A stretch of DNA of 64,000 nt from Colidextribacter sp. OB.20 (GCF_009911595.1 NZ_QWKG01000001.1:62001-126000), one strand, 5' to 3'. Shown: positions 25,669 to 34,838, counted from the first letter of the stretch. Notes: generated from the sequence alone by a model not told the origin. A program made the numbers and translations.

Positions 25669-26661
25669 TCACACATACCCATACATTCCCCGAACGGACA
25701 CCTCTCCGGCGGAGATAATCTCCTTTTTGCCGTTGTACAGCTCCACCACCAGGTTAAAGTCGTCGTCGATTTCCAGGGCAAAGGCCTGACGGCGGGAGGT
25801 GGGGGTAATGAGCTGGACCTGGTGGCCTGTGGTGACGCATCCGGCCCGGTACTTCTCCAAATACTCCTCCCGGTTCTCCGGGAAATCGGCATACATCCGG
25901 TCCAGGGCCAGGATCACCTGGGCAGCCAGGTCGGCCCGGCGCACCGGATGCCCCAGTGCCTGCGAGAGGGAGGTGGCCATATCCCGAATCTCCGGGTCGA
26001 AGTCCTCGGGGGCCTGGTTGACGTTGATGCCGATTCCGGTGACCATATGGTCAATGGTGTTCGTCTCGCTGACCAGGCTCAGCTCAGTGAGGATGCCCAC
26101 CAGCTTTCTGCCGCCCAGTATAATGTCGTTGGTCCACTTGATCTGGGGGCGGATACCGCAGCAGGCCTCGATGCCGTCGCACACCGCCACCGCCACCCAG
26201 GCGGTGAAGTCAGAGGCCCGGCCCGGGTCCAGGTCAGGGCGGAACAGGGCAGACAGGTAGAGCCCCTTCCCCCGAGGGGACTGAAAGCCCCTTCCCCGGC
26301 GGCCCCGGCCCCCGGTCTGCTCCTCCGCCGTCACCACCAGCCCCTCCGGCGCACCCGCCATGGCCTGGCGCTTGCACTCGGTGTTGGTGGAGTCGATAAC
26401 GTCCAGGCACATGAGCTGAGATCCAATTTTCGCGTCGGACAGCAGGCCGAACAGCTCCCCCACCCGCAGGCGGTCGGGGGCATCCTTCAGGCAGTAGCCC
26501 CGGTTAGGGGCGGAGTCGATGGTATACCCCTCCTGCCGCAGGCCCTCGATGGCCTTCCAGACCCCGGCCCGGCTGATACCCAGAGTCCGGCTCATGGACT
26601 CCCCGGACAAATACCCCCCCGGCCGCTCCCGCAGCAGGGCCAACACTCTCTCACGGCTCAT
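25669..26661 (-). CDS. birA: Biotin--protein ligase / biotin operon repressor
   Basis: 330 residues from ATG with AAAGGGGG upstream; a longer TTG start would lie inside that SD. The first 65 residues are a winged helix (LGISRAGVWKAIEGLRQEGY), so it can also repress. The ligase domain has the biotin-binding loop GGRGRRGRGF and the KWTNDIILGGRKLVGIL segment, followed by a C-terminal SH3-like domain. It biotinylates acyl-CoA carboxylases. No bio gene is adjacent. Confidence 0.93.
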   Translation of the reverse strand: MSRERVLALLRERPGGYLSGESMSRTLGISRAGVWKAIEGLRQEGYTIDSAPNRGYCLKDAPDRLRVGELFGLLSDAKIGSQLMCLDVIDSTNTECKRQAMAGAPEGLVVTAEEQTGGRGRRGRGFQSPRGKGLYLSALFRPDLDPGRASDFTAWVAVAVCDGIEACCGIRPQIKWTNDIILGGRKLVGILTELSLVSETNTIDHMVTGIGINVNQAPEDFDPEIRDMATSLSQALGHPVRRADLAAQVILALDRMYADFPENREEYLEKYRAGCVTTGHQVQLITPTSRRQAFALEIDDDFNLVVELYNGKKEIISAGEVSVRGMYGYV

Positions 26662-26718
26662 GGACGTTTTCCCCCTTTTCAAGAGGGGCCGGGCGCACCG
26701 CCCGGCCCCTGATATTTT

Positions 26719-27270
26719 TTACTGCTCGTCCTGGATCAGGCCGTAGTCCCCGTCGTTGCGGCGGTAAACCACGGCGAAGGCCCCGTCCGCCTCCTCGTCC
26801 CGGAAGGCAAAGAAGCTGTGCTCCAGCAGGTTCATCTGCAAAATAGCCTCCTCCTTGGTCATGGGCTTGATGGGGAAGGTCTTGCTGCGAACAATGCGGT
26901 ACTCCCCCTCCTCCGGCTCGTCCGGGGCAAAGGTGGACACCTCTGCGGCGTCCAGCGCCCGCTCAAAGGCCCCCTGGCGCAGCCGCTTCTCCAGCCGGGT
27001 CTTGTTCTTGCGAATCTGCCGCTCCAGCGTGGTGACGGCGGCGTCAATAGAGGCGTGCATATCAGAGGTGCTCTCCGACACCCGGTAGATGGTGCCGCTG
27101 GAGCGGATGGTGATCTCCACCTTGTTGTTCCGCTCCTTCTCCACACTGAATGTGACGGCGGCGGTGGCATCCTCCTTAAAGAAACGGTCCAGCTTGCCCA
27201 CCTTTTTCTCCGCGTATTTGTGGATCGCGTCGGGCAGGGTCACCTTTTTGTCCGTAAATACGAATTTCAT
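26719..27270 (-). CDS. hpf: Ribosome hibernation-promoting factor, long form
   Basis: 183 residues: an N-terminal S30AE domain (KKVGKLDRFFKEDATAAVTF, HASIDAAVTTLERQIRKNK) and the C-terminal dimerisation domain (RSKTFPIKPMTKEEAILQMNLLEHSFFAFRDEE). The long form pairs 70S ribosomes into 100S dimers in stationary phase. AGGAGCG lies before the ATG. A GC-rich hairpin at 26684-26710 separates it from birA. Confidence 0.94.
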   Translation of the reverse strand: MKFVFTDKKVTLPDAIHKYAEKKVGKLDRFFKEDATAAVTFSVEKERNNKVEITIRSSGTIYRVSESTSDMHASIDAAVTTLERQIRKNKTRLEKRLRQGAFERALDAAEVSTFAPDEPEEGEYRIVRSKTFPIKPMTKEEAILQMNLLEHSFFAFRDEEADGAFAVVYRRNDGDYGLIQDEQ

Positions 27271-27336
27271 CGCAGTCGCTCCTTTCGCCCAGAGGGCTGG
27301 TATAGACCGGAGAGGGAAGCCCCTTCGGCTATCCCT

Positions 27337-27365
27337 ATTATACCACAGGAAGCGGGAAAGTCCAA
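27337..27365 (-). promoter_or_regulatory. Promoter of hpf
   Basis: TTGGAC and TATAAT with a 17-nt spacer on the reverse strand. Confidence 0.7.
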
Positions 27366-27392
27366 TGTTTTTTGTTAATATTTTCTAAATTC

Positions 27393-28550
27393 TTACCGGA
27401 CCCGTTTTCCCCCCATGAAAACGGCCCGCACCTCCCCCAGCAGCTCCAGGGGGTGGCGGCTGGTGACGGCGATATCCGCCTCCTTCCCGGGGGTGAGGGA
27501 GCCCAGCGTCCCGTCCAGCCCGGCGATTTTGGCGGCGCTGAGGGTGATGGCGGCCAGGGCCTCCTCCGCCTCCAGCCCCCCCTTCACTCCCAGGGCGGCG
27601 CACAGGGGCAGATACTGGATGGGCACCTCCGGGTGGTCGGTGCAGATGGCAAAGGGCACCCCGGCCTTCTGGAGGACGGCGGGGGTTTGCAGAGACATGT
27701 TGGCCAGCTCGGGCTTAGAGCGGTCCCCCAGGGCGGGGCCGGTGATGACGGGGATGTTCTCCCCGGCCAGCAGCTCGGGGATGAGGTGGCTCTCGGTGCC
27801 GTGGACAACGACGCACTTCAGCCCGAACTCCCTGGCAATCCGCACCCCGGTGGCGACATCGTCCGCCCGGTGAGCGTGGATGTGGACGGGCAGCTCTCCC
27901 CGGACCACCGGGAGGAGGGCCTCCAGCTTGGCGTCGTAGTCGGGCGGGTCGGCCTCCTCGTCAGAGGCGGCCTTGTCCAGCTTCTCCCCGTACTCCACCG
28001 CCTTGCGCAGGTTCTCCCGGATGATGGCGGCGGTGGCCATACGGGTCACCGGGGTCTCGTCCCGGTCGTGATAGACCTGCTTGGGGTTCTCCCCCAGGGC
28101 CAGCTTCATGGCGATGGGGGCCTTCACCACCATGGCGTCCACCCACCGGCCGTCCGTTTTGAGGGCGGCGAACTGGCCGCTCACCGGGTTGGCGGACCCC
28201 GGCCCGGTGAGGACGGTGGTCACCCCGGCGGCCCTCGCCTCGGCAAAGCAGCGGTCCAGGGGGTTTACCCCGTCGATGGCCCTCAGCTGGGGGGTGCAGG
28301 GGTCGGTCTCCTCGTTGCCGTCGTCGCTCTCAAAGCCCAGAGCGTCGCCAAACATCCCCAGGTGGCAGTGGGCGTCGATAAACCCGGGGCAGATGTGCCC
28401 CCCCTGGGCGTCGAAAATCTCCCCCTCCCAGTTTTGGGGACACTCCTCCATAGGGCCTGCCGCCGCAATTTTGCTCCCGGACACGGCCACATAGCCCTTT
28501 TCGATGATGGGGCCGTCCATGGTGTGGACGGTTCCGTTGATAATCAGCAT
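27393..28550 (-). CDS. Amidohydrolase (imidazolonepropionase-like)
   Basis: 385 residues. The metal site begins with FIDAHCHLG; HIHAHR, a later VVHGTES and CTDHPEVP supply the other ligands, giving a composite-domain amidohydrolase. It hydrolyses an amide or cyclic imide; the substrate is unknown. Its start overlaps the preceding SF0329-like gene by 7 nt. No transporter or pathway gene nearby narrows the substrate. Confidence 0.88.
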   Translation of the reverse strand: MLIINGTVHTMDGPIIEKGYVAVSGSKIAAAGPMEECPQNWEGEIFDAQGGHICPGFIDAHCHLGMFGDALGFESDDGNEETDPCTPQLRAIDGVNPLDRCFAEARAAGVTTVLTGPGSANPVSGQFAALKTDGRWVDAMVVKAPIAMKLALGENPKQVYHDRDETPVTRMATAAIIRENLRKAVEYGEKLDKAASDEEADPPDYDAKLEALLPVVRGELPVHIHAHRADDVATGVRIAREFGLKCVVVHGTESHLIPELLAGENIPVITGPALGDRSKPELANMSLQTPAVLQKAGVPFAICTDHPEVPIQYLPLCAALGVKGGLEAEEALAAITLSAAKIAGLDGTLGSLTPGKEADIAVTSRHPLELLGEVRAVFMGGKRVR

Positions 28551-29071
28551 ACCTCTTTCTCCTTTTGAGATTTTAACCGCAGCCCCTCCGCCTCCATGCG
28601 CAGGAGGTAAAAAGGGCGGACCCAGTCCAGCTCCTGTTCCATAGTCTCCTCCAGAGCGGCCAGACGCCGCTTGCCCAGCCGGCGGTCCAGCAGAGCAAAG
28701 ACGCGGACGATGGGGTTCCGGCTGGTCAGGCTGACCTCGATGCTCTGGTTGTCGAACTCCTGAAAGGCGGCATAGAAGTCCCGCTGGTCGAACAGGCCGT
28801 CCTCTAAAACCGTCTGTCCGGCTTTTGGAGCGGCCTCACGCCAATCGGCCTCCTCCAACCGGCGCAGCTCGCTCTGGAGCTTCCAAAAGGCGGGGGCGTA
28901 CTCATAATAGCTGCTTTTCAATACCTCCACCCCGTCCACCAGGATGGCCGCCCGGCCCTCCCGGTCGTGGCTCTTCCGATAGGTGGCGGCGAAGTACCGC
29001 ACCCTCCCCCGCAGGGCGGGGCAGAGATAGTCCGTTTCCAGCTTTTTTCTTGTGCCGCTCCAAGTTGGCAT
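28544..29071 (-). CDS. SF0329-like hypothetical protein
   Basis: 175 residues from the ATG 6 nt after GGAG; an in-frame TTG 27 nt upstream is less likely. The start PTWSGTRKKLETDYLCPALRGRVRYF resembles the SF0329 family of short proteins seen in Gram-positive genomes. No catalytic motif or membrane segment is visible. It is coupled to the amidohydrolase gene. Confidence 0.6.
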   Translation of the reverse strand: MPTWSGTRKKLETDYLCPALRGRVRYFAATYRKSHDREGRAAILVDGVEVLKSSYYEYAPAFWKLQSELRRLEEADWREAAPKAGQTVLEDGLFDQRDFYAAFQEFDNQSIEVSLTSRNPIVRVFALLDRRLGKRRLAALEETMEQELDWVRPFYLLRMEAEGLRLKSQKEKEVC

Positions 29072-29194
29072 ACCCTGCTCCTTCCTAAAAAACGACAAAA
29101 CTTCCCATTGACTTGTCTGGTAAATTATGGTAGACTTGTCCCAGCTCGACCAATATGCTTTATCTCTCCCCGCAAATGGGCGCCCCGTAAGGGG

Positions 29195-29460
29195 CGTCTT
29201 TTTTATAGCTGGCCTCTTCCGTCACGGCTGACGCCGTGCCACCTTCCCCTTTCGGGGAAGGCATAAGGGATACGCTAGCCTTCCCCCTCCCAGGGGGAAG
29301 CCTTGGGAAGCGCCTAAAAGCCTCCCTTCGCAAAGGGAGGTGGCATCGCCGAAGGCGATGACGGAGGGTTTTCCCCTGCCGAAATGCGGCTGTTTCTTCA
29401 GGGGAACCCCCCACCCGGCTTCGCCGGGAGCCCCCTTCCCGAAGGGGGCCTTACGAAGGA
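29195..29460. repeat. Type C hairpin-repeat block
   Basis: Between 29.1 and 29.47 kb there is no gene. The stretch holds serial short palindromes such as CGGCTGACGCCG, CTTCCCCTTTCGGGGAAG, CCTCCCTTCGCAAAGGGAGG, CATCGCCGAAGGCGATG and GGCTTCGCCGGGAGCCCCC. Several are the same parts found at 20960 and 36275. Confidence 0.8.
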
Positions 29461-29471
29461 TCTCCGAAAAA

Positions 29472-29496
29472 AGGGGCCGTCCTCCGGACGGCCCCT
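29472..29496 (-). terminator. Intrinsic terminator of the S1-protein operon
   Basis: 11-bp stem AGGGGCCGTCC and complement, followed on the reverse strand by TTTTTTC. It ends the yabP-yabQ-divIC-S1 unit. Confidence 0.85.
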
Positions 29497-29509
29497 CCAT
29501 TATGCACCC

Positions 29510-29989
29510 TTACCGGCGTCCGCCGCCGCCCCGGCGGTTTCCGCCCTTCTTCTCGATGTAGCGCAGCTCGGACAGCTTGCTGTCGGAGGACTGCATGAAC
29601 TGCTTCAGCTTATCCTCGAAGTCGGTAGGCTCCTTGGGGGCCTGATGGACAAAGCCCATGGGCCTGCCTCCCCCCTGGCGGGGAGGACGTCCCCCGCCTC
29701 CTCCGCCCGGACGCTGGCCGCCTCCCTGTCTGGGGGCGCGCTGGGGCGGAGGCTCCACCTGCTTGATGGACAGATTGATCCGGTTGGCCTGGTCGATGCC
29801 GATGATCTTTACCTTGACCTCCTGTCCCTCATGAAGGTGGTCGCTCACCTCATTCACATAGGAGTAGGCAATCTCTGAGATATGGACCAGCCCGGACCTT
29901 CCCTCCGGCAGGGCTACGAAAGCCCCGAACTTTGTGATTCCTGTAACCTTGCCATCCATGATGGCTCCTACCGCTAACTCCATTGGCAA
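29510..29989 (-). CDS. S1 RNA-binding domain protein (YabR-like)
   Basis: 159 residues from a TTG 7 nt after GGGAGG; the ATG two codons later is 13 nt away and less well spaced. An S1 domain (VTGITKFGAFVALPEGRSGLVHISEI) fills residues 10-80. A Gly/Arg-rich low-complexity linker and a short helical tail follow. Its place after divIC matches yabR in Bacillus. It probably binds RNA or ribosomes. Confidence 0.88.
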   Translation of the reverse strand: MPMELAVGAIMDGKVTGITKFGAFVALPEGRSGLVHISEIAYSYVNEVSDHLHEGQEVKVKIIGIDQANRINLSIKQVEPPPQRAPRQGGGQRPGGGGGGRPPRQGGGRPMGFVHQAPKEPTDFEDKLKQFMQSSDSKLSELRYIEKKGGNRRGGGGRR

Positions 29990-30054
29990 GAACTGTCCTC
30001 CCTTGTAAAATTAAATCCTTTTACAACACAACACACATTTGGAAACGCGCTTTT

Positions 30055-30339
30055 TCAGTTGGCTACGTCGATGAACAGTGTCTCGTTCTCCTCCACATAG
30101 CCCCGGTCCCGGGCGACCCGCTCCATCATCTCAGGGTCGTCTCTGTTGGCGATGGCGTCTGCCAGCTTTTGGTTTTCCAGCTGCTGGTTCGTCACCTGCC
30201 GGACCAGCTCGTCCCGCTCGGCCTGGACGCCCTGGATTTTTCCTCTCAGGTCCAGGAGGGTGACGGCCATATAAATCAGCAGTGCCAGCACCACCAGCTT
30301 GGTCAAAAAACCGGCTCTTTTGAAGGTCAAGGCTGCCAT
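30055..30339 (-). CDS. divIC: Septum formation initiator, DivIC/FtsB family
   Basis: 94 residues: one membrane segment (LTKLVVLALLIYMAVTLLDL), then a coiled coil (GVQAERDELVRQVTNQQLENQKL) and the family ending MMERVARDRGYV. It helps assemble the division septum with FtsL and DivIB. Its first 209 nt are overlapped by the end of the yabQ frame. Gene order matches Bacillus yabP-yabQ-divIC-yabR. Confidence 0.9.
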   Translation of the reverse strand: MAALTFKRAGFLTKLVVLALLIYMAVTLLDLRGKIQGVQAERDELVRQVTNQQLENQKLADAIANRDDPEMMERVARDRGYVEENETLFIDVAN

Positions 30340-30823
30340 CTCCTCTCTCCCGGACGCCGCGGCGGCGGGCAGCTTCCTCCAGCTGCCTTGTTCGTGAATC
30401 TATTCTATACCATTTCATCCCGGAAAGGAAGATGTTTTTTACAATTTTTCTGATTTTTTTCAGAAGCGACTCCGCCACCCCCAGCGGGAAGGTCAAAATG
30501 CCCAAAAAGGCGGCGGCCAGGTCGGCTCCCAGATACCCCAATTTCAGCAGCCAGGGGCTGACAGCCCAGAAATAGAGGGCCCCGCCCGCCAGGCAGAAGG
30601 CCGCGCCGTACAGCCGGACCTCTCCCCCCCAGGCGTCGTGGGACCAGATGAACAGGGCCGCCGTGGCCGCCAGCCAGAACAGCAGGTCCAGCAGCGGACC
30701 AAGCAGGGGGACCCTGACCCGCACCCGCAGGATGCGGAACAGGTCATAGGTCACCCCCATGGCCCCTCCCAGCAGCAGAGCCTGACACAGCGCCCGGCCC
30801 TGCTGGGCCACATCCACCGTCAT
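30131..30823 (-). CDS. yabQ: Spore cortex biosynthesis protein YabQ
   Basis: 230 residues as the open frame stands. The first 150 are a YabQ-like membrane region with about four hydrophobic segments (LLGPLLDLLFWLAATAALFIW and others). The last 70 residues lie wholly inside divIC in another frame and are rich in Gly, Pro and Arg, so they may not be a conserved domain. The start overlaps the yabP stop (ATGA). The gene indicates a spore-forming lineage. Confidence 0.8.
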   Translation of the reverse strand: MTVDVAQQGRALCQALLLGGAMGVTYDLFRILRVRVRVPLLGPLLDLLFWLAATAALFIWSHDAWGGEVRLYGAAFCLAGGALYFWAVSPWLLKLGYLGADLAAAFLGILTFPLGVAESLLKKIRKIVKNIFLSGMKWYRIDSRTRQLEEAARRRGVRERGDGSLDLQKSRFFDQAGGAGTADLYGRHPPGPERKNPGRPGRAGRAGPAGDEPAAGKPKAGRRHRQQRRP

Positions 30824-31110
30824 CCGCCCAGCAGCCGGGCGAGAAGGCCGCCCCGGGGCCGGTTCTCCTCCCCGTAGAGCAGGGCGTTCACCCGGCCCTC
30901 CACCTTCAGGTCGCCCCCGTCCAGGGACAGCTTCTCAATGTGCAGCTCCTCCCCCTGGATCTCCAGCGCCCCCTGGGCGGTGGTGAGGAGAATGGTGTTC
31001 TCGTCGAAGCTCTCCACCTCCTCCACGCCGGAGACGACCAGCTGCTCCCGCTCCTCCAGAATGATGTGGTGGCTCATCTCGGGACGGGCCCGGTCGTCCA
31101 CATATGCCAT
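30820..31110 (-). CDS. yabP: Sporulation protein YabP
   Basis: 96 residues. The EEREQLVVSGVEEVESFDENTILLTTAQGALEIQGEELHI stretch is the YabP/YqfC domain. It is needed for cortex formation during sporulation in Bacillus. It is the first gene of the yabP-yabQ-divIC-S1 operon. Confidence 0.92.
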   Translation of the reverse strand: MAYVDDRARPEMSHHIILEEREQLVVSGVEEVESFDENTILLTTAQGALEIQGEELHIEKLSLDGGDLKVEGRVNALLYGEENRPRGGLLARLLGG

Positions 31111-31243
31111 AAGGATTCCCCCTTTCTCTCTATCCTATGGATTGGGGGGCGGCTGTTATGCCAAAATCGTCCAATTCGCACATGGAAACCGGGCTGCGAT
31201 TGGAGTAGAATGGGGGAAGAATTGGGGAGGAGAGGTTATTTTT

Positions 31244-32020
31244 TGGTAAAAAGCCATTTTTTTTGATATCGACGGGACCCTGGTCAGCTTCAAGACTCAC
31301 CGCATCTCCCCCGCCGTGCTGGAGGGGCTCCACCGCCTCCAGGCGAAGGGGATCAAGCTGTTTGTCGCCACTGGGCGGCAGCAGGAGACCGCTGTGGAGG
31401 CTGTGGGTGTCTTCCCCTTCGACGGCTATATCACCGTCAGCGGCCAGTTCTGCTTTGCCGGAGACCAGGTCCTGTGGGACAACCCCATCCCGCCCGACAG
31501 CGCCCGGCATCTGATCGGACTGCTGGAGCGCAGCGGGAGCCCCTGCGTCTTTCTGGAGGGGATGCAGAGCCATACCGTCAACCCGGACTCCCGGCTGGAG
31601 CTGTTCCCCCAGCAGCTGAACATCCCCGTTCCCCCCGTCATCCCCCTCCGCGAGATGCTGAACCGCAGGTTTTACCAGGCGGTTGCCTTCTACACCAGGG
31701 AGGAGCAGCAGGCCGCCGGAGCGGATTTTTTCCTGGGGCTCAACGTGCTGCGCTGGCACCCCGCCTTCGTGGACGTGGTCGCCCCCGGCGGGGGCAAGGA
31801 CCACGGAATGGACGTTATTTTAAAGCACTTCGGCATCGAGCTGTCGGAGACCATGGCCTTTGGCGACGGGGAGAACGACCTGCCCATGCTCCGCCACGCC
31901 CGCATCGGGGTGGCCATGGGCAACGCCGACGATGTGGTCAAGCACGAGGCCGATTATGTCACCGGCACGGTGGACGAGGACGGCATCCTCACCGCCCTGG
32001 AGCACTTCGAGCTTCTGTAG
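31244..32020 (+). CDS. HAD-superfamily Cof-type phosphatase with disrupted or unusual start
   Basis: The body is a Cof/HAD phosphatase: DIDGTL nucleophile motif at 31265, GFATGRQ-like LFVATGRQ, the lysine in GGGKD and MAFGDGENDLPML. In the correct frame the sequence upstream reads KAIFF, as expected, but a TAA stop (31247) precedes it. A TTG start at 31244 with GGAGAGG 7 nt upstream would give MVKAIFFDIDGT if the A5 run at 31248-31252 were one base shorter. Either there is an indel (real or assembly) or an unusual ATT start is used. The stop TAG is part of a type B repeat. Confidence 0.75.
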
Positions 32021-32087
32021 GGGCGGATAGCATCCGCCTGTCATCCATGCTGCGGGGGCGGCTGGCTGCCGCCCCCGCAAATCCCCC
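32018..32087. repeat. Intergenic palindromic repeat, type B, degenerate
   Basis: The left end TAGGGGCGGATAGCATCCGCC is intact and supplies the HAD gene stop. The right end is replaced by a GGGGGCGGCTGGCTGCCGCCCCC hairpin. Confidence 0.7.
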
Positions 32088-32181
32088 GCATTTACACATT
32101 ATTCACAAATTGGTATAGCTTTTTCCCGGGTAATGGTGTACAATAGAGATAAGATTCTATATACACAAAGGAGGCTATCCC

Positions 32182-33780
32182 ATGAAACTGACATTTTTCG
32201 GCGCCGCCCACGCGGTCACCGGCAGCTGCCACTGCCTGGAGGTCAACGGCATAAAAATCCTCATCGACTGCGGCCTGCAGCAGGGGCAGGACGAGCACGA
32301 CGACAATTCCCTGGATTTCGCCCCCAACTATATCGACTATGTGCTGATTACCCACGCCCACATCGACCACTCCGGCCGGCTTCCCCTTCTGGTGAAGGAG
32401 GGCTTCAACGGCCGTATCCTCACCACCGGCCTGACGGCCCAGCTGATGAGCGTCATGCTCCGGGACTCCGCCCACATCCAGGAGGGGGACGCCAACTGGC
32501 AGAACCAGAAGGGCAAGCGTGCCGGGCTGCCCCCGGTGGAGCCGCTGTACACCCTGATGGACGCCGAGGAGGCCATCCACATGCTGGAGACGGTGGAATA
32601 CGGCTGGCTCTTCGACCTGTGCAGCGGGGTCAAGGTCCGGTTTACTGACGCCGGCCATCTGCTGGGCTCCTCCATTCTGGAGATCTGGGCCACCGAGGAG
32701 GGCGTCACCAAGAAGATTGTCTTCTCCGGCGACCTGGGCAACCAGGCCCAGCCCATCATCCGGGACCCCTCCTTTGTGGACAGCGCCGATTATGTGGTCA
32801 TGGAGTCCACCTACGGCGACCGGAACCACGAGCCCCCGGAGAGCTACACCGGGGCCCTGGCCAATCTGATTGACGAGGTGTTCTCCAAGGGGGGCAATAT
32901 TGTCATCCCCTCCTTCGCCGTGGGGCGCACTCAGGAGCTGCTGTACTACCTGCGGGAGATCAAGCGGGACGGGCTGGTAAAATCCCTGCCCAGCTTCAAG
33001 GTCTATGTGGACTCCCCCCTGGCCGCCGAGGCCACCAAGATCTACTCCGGCAATCTGAAGGGCTATCTGGATGACGACGCCATCGCCGTCATCCAGGGGG
33101 GTGAGAACCTGTTTACCTTCCCGGGGCTCACCCTCACCCAGTCCACCGAGGACTCCCGGGCCCTGAACGACGACAAGACCCCCAAGATCATCATCTCCGC
33201 CTCCGGCATGTGCGACGCCGGCCGCATCCGCCACCACCTGAAGCACAACCTCTGGCGCCCCGAGTGCGCCGTGGTCTTTGTGGGCTATCAGGGGGAGGGC
33301 ACCCTGGGCCGCCGGCTGCTGGAGGGCGCCAGAAGCGTGAAGCTCTTCGGCGAGGACATCTCTGTCCGGGCCAAGATTGTCAACTTCAAGGGCCTGAGCT
33401 CCCACGCCGACCGGGACCACCTGCTGGAGTGGGTCGGACACTTCACCCCCAAGCCCCAACAGGTCTTTGTGGTCCACGGGGACGACGAGGTCACCGAGCT
33501 GTTTGCCCACGACCTGAACCAGCGGGGCATCCCCGCCCACGCCCCCCTCTACGAGGAGGTCTACGACCTGGCAACCAACTGCATGCTGGCTAAGGGCGTG
33601 GTACTGGAGGTCAAGAAGGCCGCTGCCGGCTCCGCCGCCGCGCCCTCTGCCGCCTATATCCGGCTCCAGGACGTGTCCCGGGACCTGGCCGACCTGGTCA
33701 GCCGCAGCCGGGGCCGGTCCAACAAGGACCTGGCCAAGCTGGCCGAACAGATCAGGCTGCTTATGGAGAAGTGGGAGTAA
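32182..33780 (+). CDS. Metallo-beta-lactamase-fold RNA-processing exonuclease, beta-CASP type
   Basis: 532 residues. The metal motif is THAHIDHSG; further ligands are in DAGHLLGSS and FSGDLG. A beta-CASP domain follows (FAVGRTQELLYYL, SASGMCDAGRIRHHL) and then LSSHADRDHLLEW. This is the KH-less bacterial relative of Ysh1/CPSF-73, thought to process RNA. AAGGAGG is before the ATG. The tail beyond residue 480 is a low-complexity Ala region and a helical end. Confidence 0.88.
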   Translation: MKLTFFGAAHAVTGSCHCLEVNGIKILIDCGLQQGQDEHDDNSLDFAPNYIDYVLITHAHIDHSGRLPLLVKEGFNGRILTTGLTAQLMSVMLRDSAHIQEGDANWQNQKGKRAGLPPVEPLYTLMDAEEAIHMLETVEYGWLFDLCSGVKVRFTDAGHLLGSSILEIWATEEGVTKKIVFSGDLGNQAQPIIRDPSFVDSADYVVMESTYGDRNHEPPESYTGALANLIDEVFSKGGNIVIPSFAVGRTQELLYYLREIKRDGLVKSLPSFKVYVDSPLAAEATKIYSGNLKGYLDDDAIAVIQGGENLFTFPGLTLTQSTEDSRALNDDKTPKIIISASGMCDAGRIRHHLKHNLWRPECAVVFVGYQGEGTLGRRLLEGARSVKLFGEDISVRAKIVNFKGLSSHADRDHLLEWVGHFTPKPQQVFVVHGDDEVTELFAHDLNQRGIPAHAPLYEEVYDLATNCMLAKGVVLEVKKAAAGSAAAPSAAYIRLQDVSRDLADLVSRSRGRSNKDLAKLAEQIRLLMEKWE

Positions 33781-33811
33781 TGATTTTACTTCCCCTGCTT
33801 GGGGTGTGCCT

Positions 33812-33879
33812 GTAGGGCGGGACGACCCGGCCCGCCGTCTGATGCCGGAAGCGGCGCGCCGAGGTCGTCGCGCCCTACA
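33812..33879. repeat. Intergenic palindromic repeat, type A
   Basis: Ends GTAGGGCGGGACGACCCGG and CGAGGTCGTCGCGCCCTACA, 32 nt after the metallo-hydrolase stop. Confidence 0.85.
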
Positions 33880-33917
33880 TACGGCCCATTCAAATTATGC
33901 AGATCGGAGATCATTCT

Positions 33918-34838
33918 ATGGAAATCGACCGCAAGGAGCTCAAGCGTCAGGCCCGGGAGCGGATGGCCCTCACCGACCCCAAATTCTGGGTGGTGGCCCT
34001 GGCCTACATCGCCATGACCACCGGGGTATCCTGGCTGTTCAGCCTGATCCCCACCCCAGGGGCCGGGGCCTCCCCCGTGCCCTTTATTGACACCCTCGAT
34101 ATTTTTCTCCAGCTGCTGCTGACCCTGTACTACATTGTGGTCCAGTTCGGCCTGTGCCTGTGGGCCCTGTGGACCTACCGGCAGCTGGACCCGGGGGTCA
34201 ACTCCCTGACGCAGGGCTTCTCGGTGGCGGGCCGGGTGCTGCTCATGGAGCTGGGCATCCTCGTCCGCATTCTGGGCTGGTACTTCCTGGCAGCCATGGC
34301 CCTGTCTGTCCCCTTTACCATGCTGGCGGTGGGCGTCGGGGACTACGGCACGCGCTGGATCTTCTTTTTCCTGTTCTTCCTCAGCCTCTTTATCACCGCA
34401 TATGCCATCTCCCTGCGGTACGCCCTGGCCCCCTACCTGCTGGCCGACCGGCCGGACGACGGCTCCACCATTCCCATCCTGCGCAGCGTGGAGCTGATGC
34501 GGGGCTGGAAAATGGAGCTGTTCAAGCTGGATTTGTCCTTCATGGGCTGGGAGGCTGTCAACTTTATTCTGTCCGCCGCCGTGGTGCTCACCTGTCTCTA
34601 TCAGGCCGGGCTGCTGTCCCCCAGCTTTACCGACGCGAACCAGGTGCTGGAGTGGGCCGAGGCCTGCCGGTCTGTGGCCTACTCTGCGCCTGTGACTGTC
34701 CTCAGCACTCTGATCACCATCCCCGTCTCTCTGTGGCTGATCCCCTACCGCTCGGTGTCGAAGGCCGGCTTCTACGACGCCCGCCTGGCCGCCGCCGCCC
34801 GGGAGCAGGGCCCTCTGCCCGAGATGCCGCCGCTGTAA
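33918..34838 (+). CDS. DUF975 family membrane protein
   Basis: 306 residues from the ATG preceded by CGGAG; an ATG 21 nt upstream lacks an SD. It starts DRKELKRQARERM and has about six membrane segments, with the SVELMRGWKMELFKLDLSFMGWE loop characteristic of DUF975. Function unknown; family members are often near secreted-protein genes. It lies 13 nt before the Nudix gene. Confidence 0.85.
   Translation: MEIDRKELKRQARERMALTDPKFWVVALAYIAMTTGVSWLFSLIPTPGAGASPVPFIDTLDIFLQLLLTLYYIVVQFGLCLWALWTYRQLDPGVNSLTQGFSVAGRVLLMELGILVRILGWYFLAAMALSVPFTMLAVGVGDYGTRWIFFFLFFLSLFITAYAISLRYALAPYLLADRPDDGSTIPILRSVELMRGWKMELFKLDLSFMGWEAVNFILSAAVVLTCLYQAGLLSPSFTDANQVLEWAEACRSVAYSAPVTVLSTLITIPVSLWLIPYRSVSKAGFYDARLAAAAREQGPLPEMPPL

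Noticed and set aside
26684-26710. Intrinsic terminator after hpf
   Set aside because: The hairpin is strong, but on the reverse strand it is followed by CTTGAAAAG rather than a T-run, so I do not call it a terminator for hpf; it may be an attenuating hairpin.
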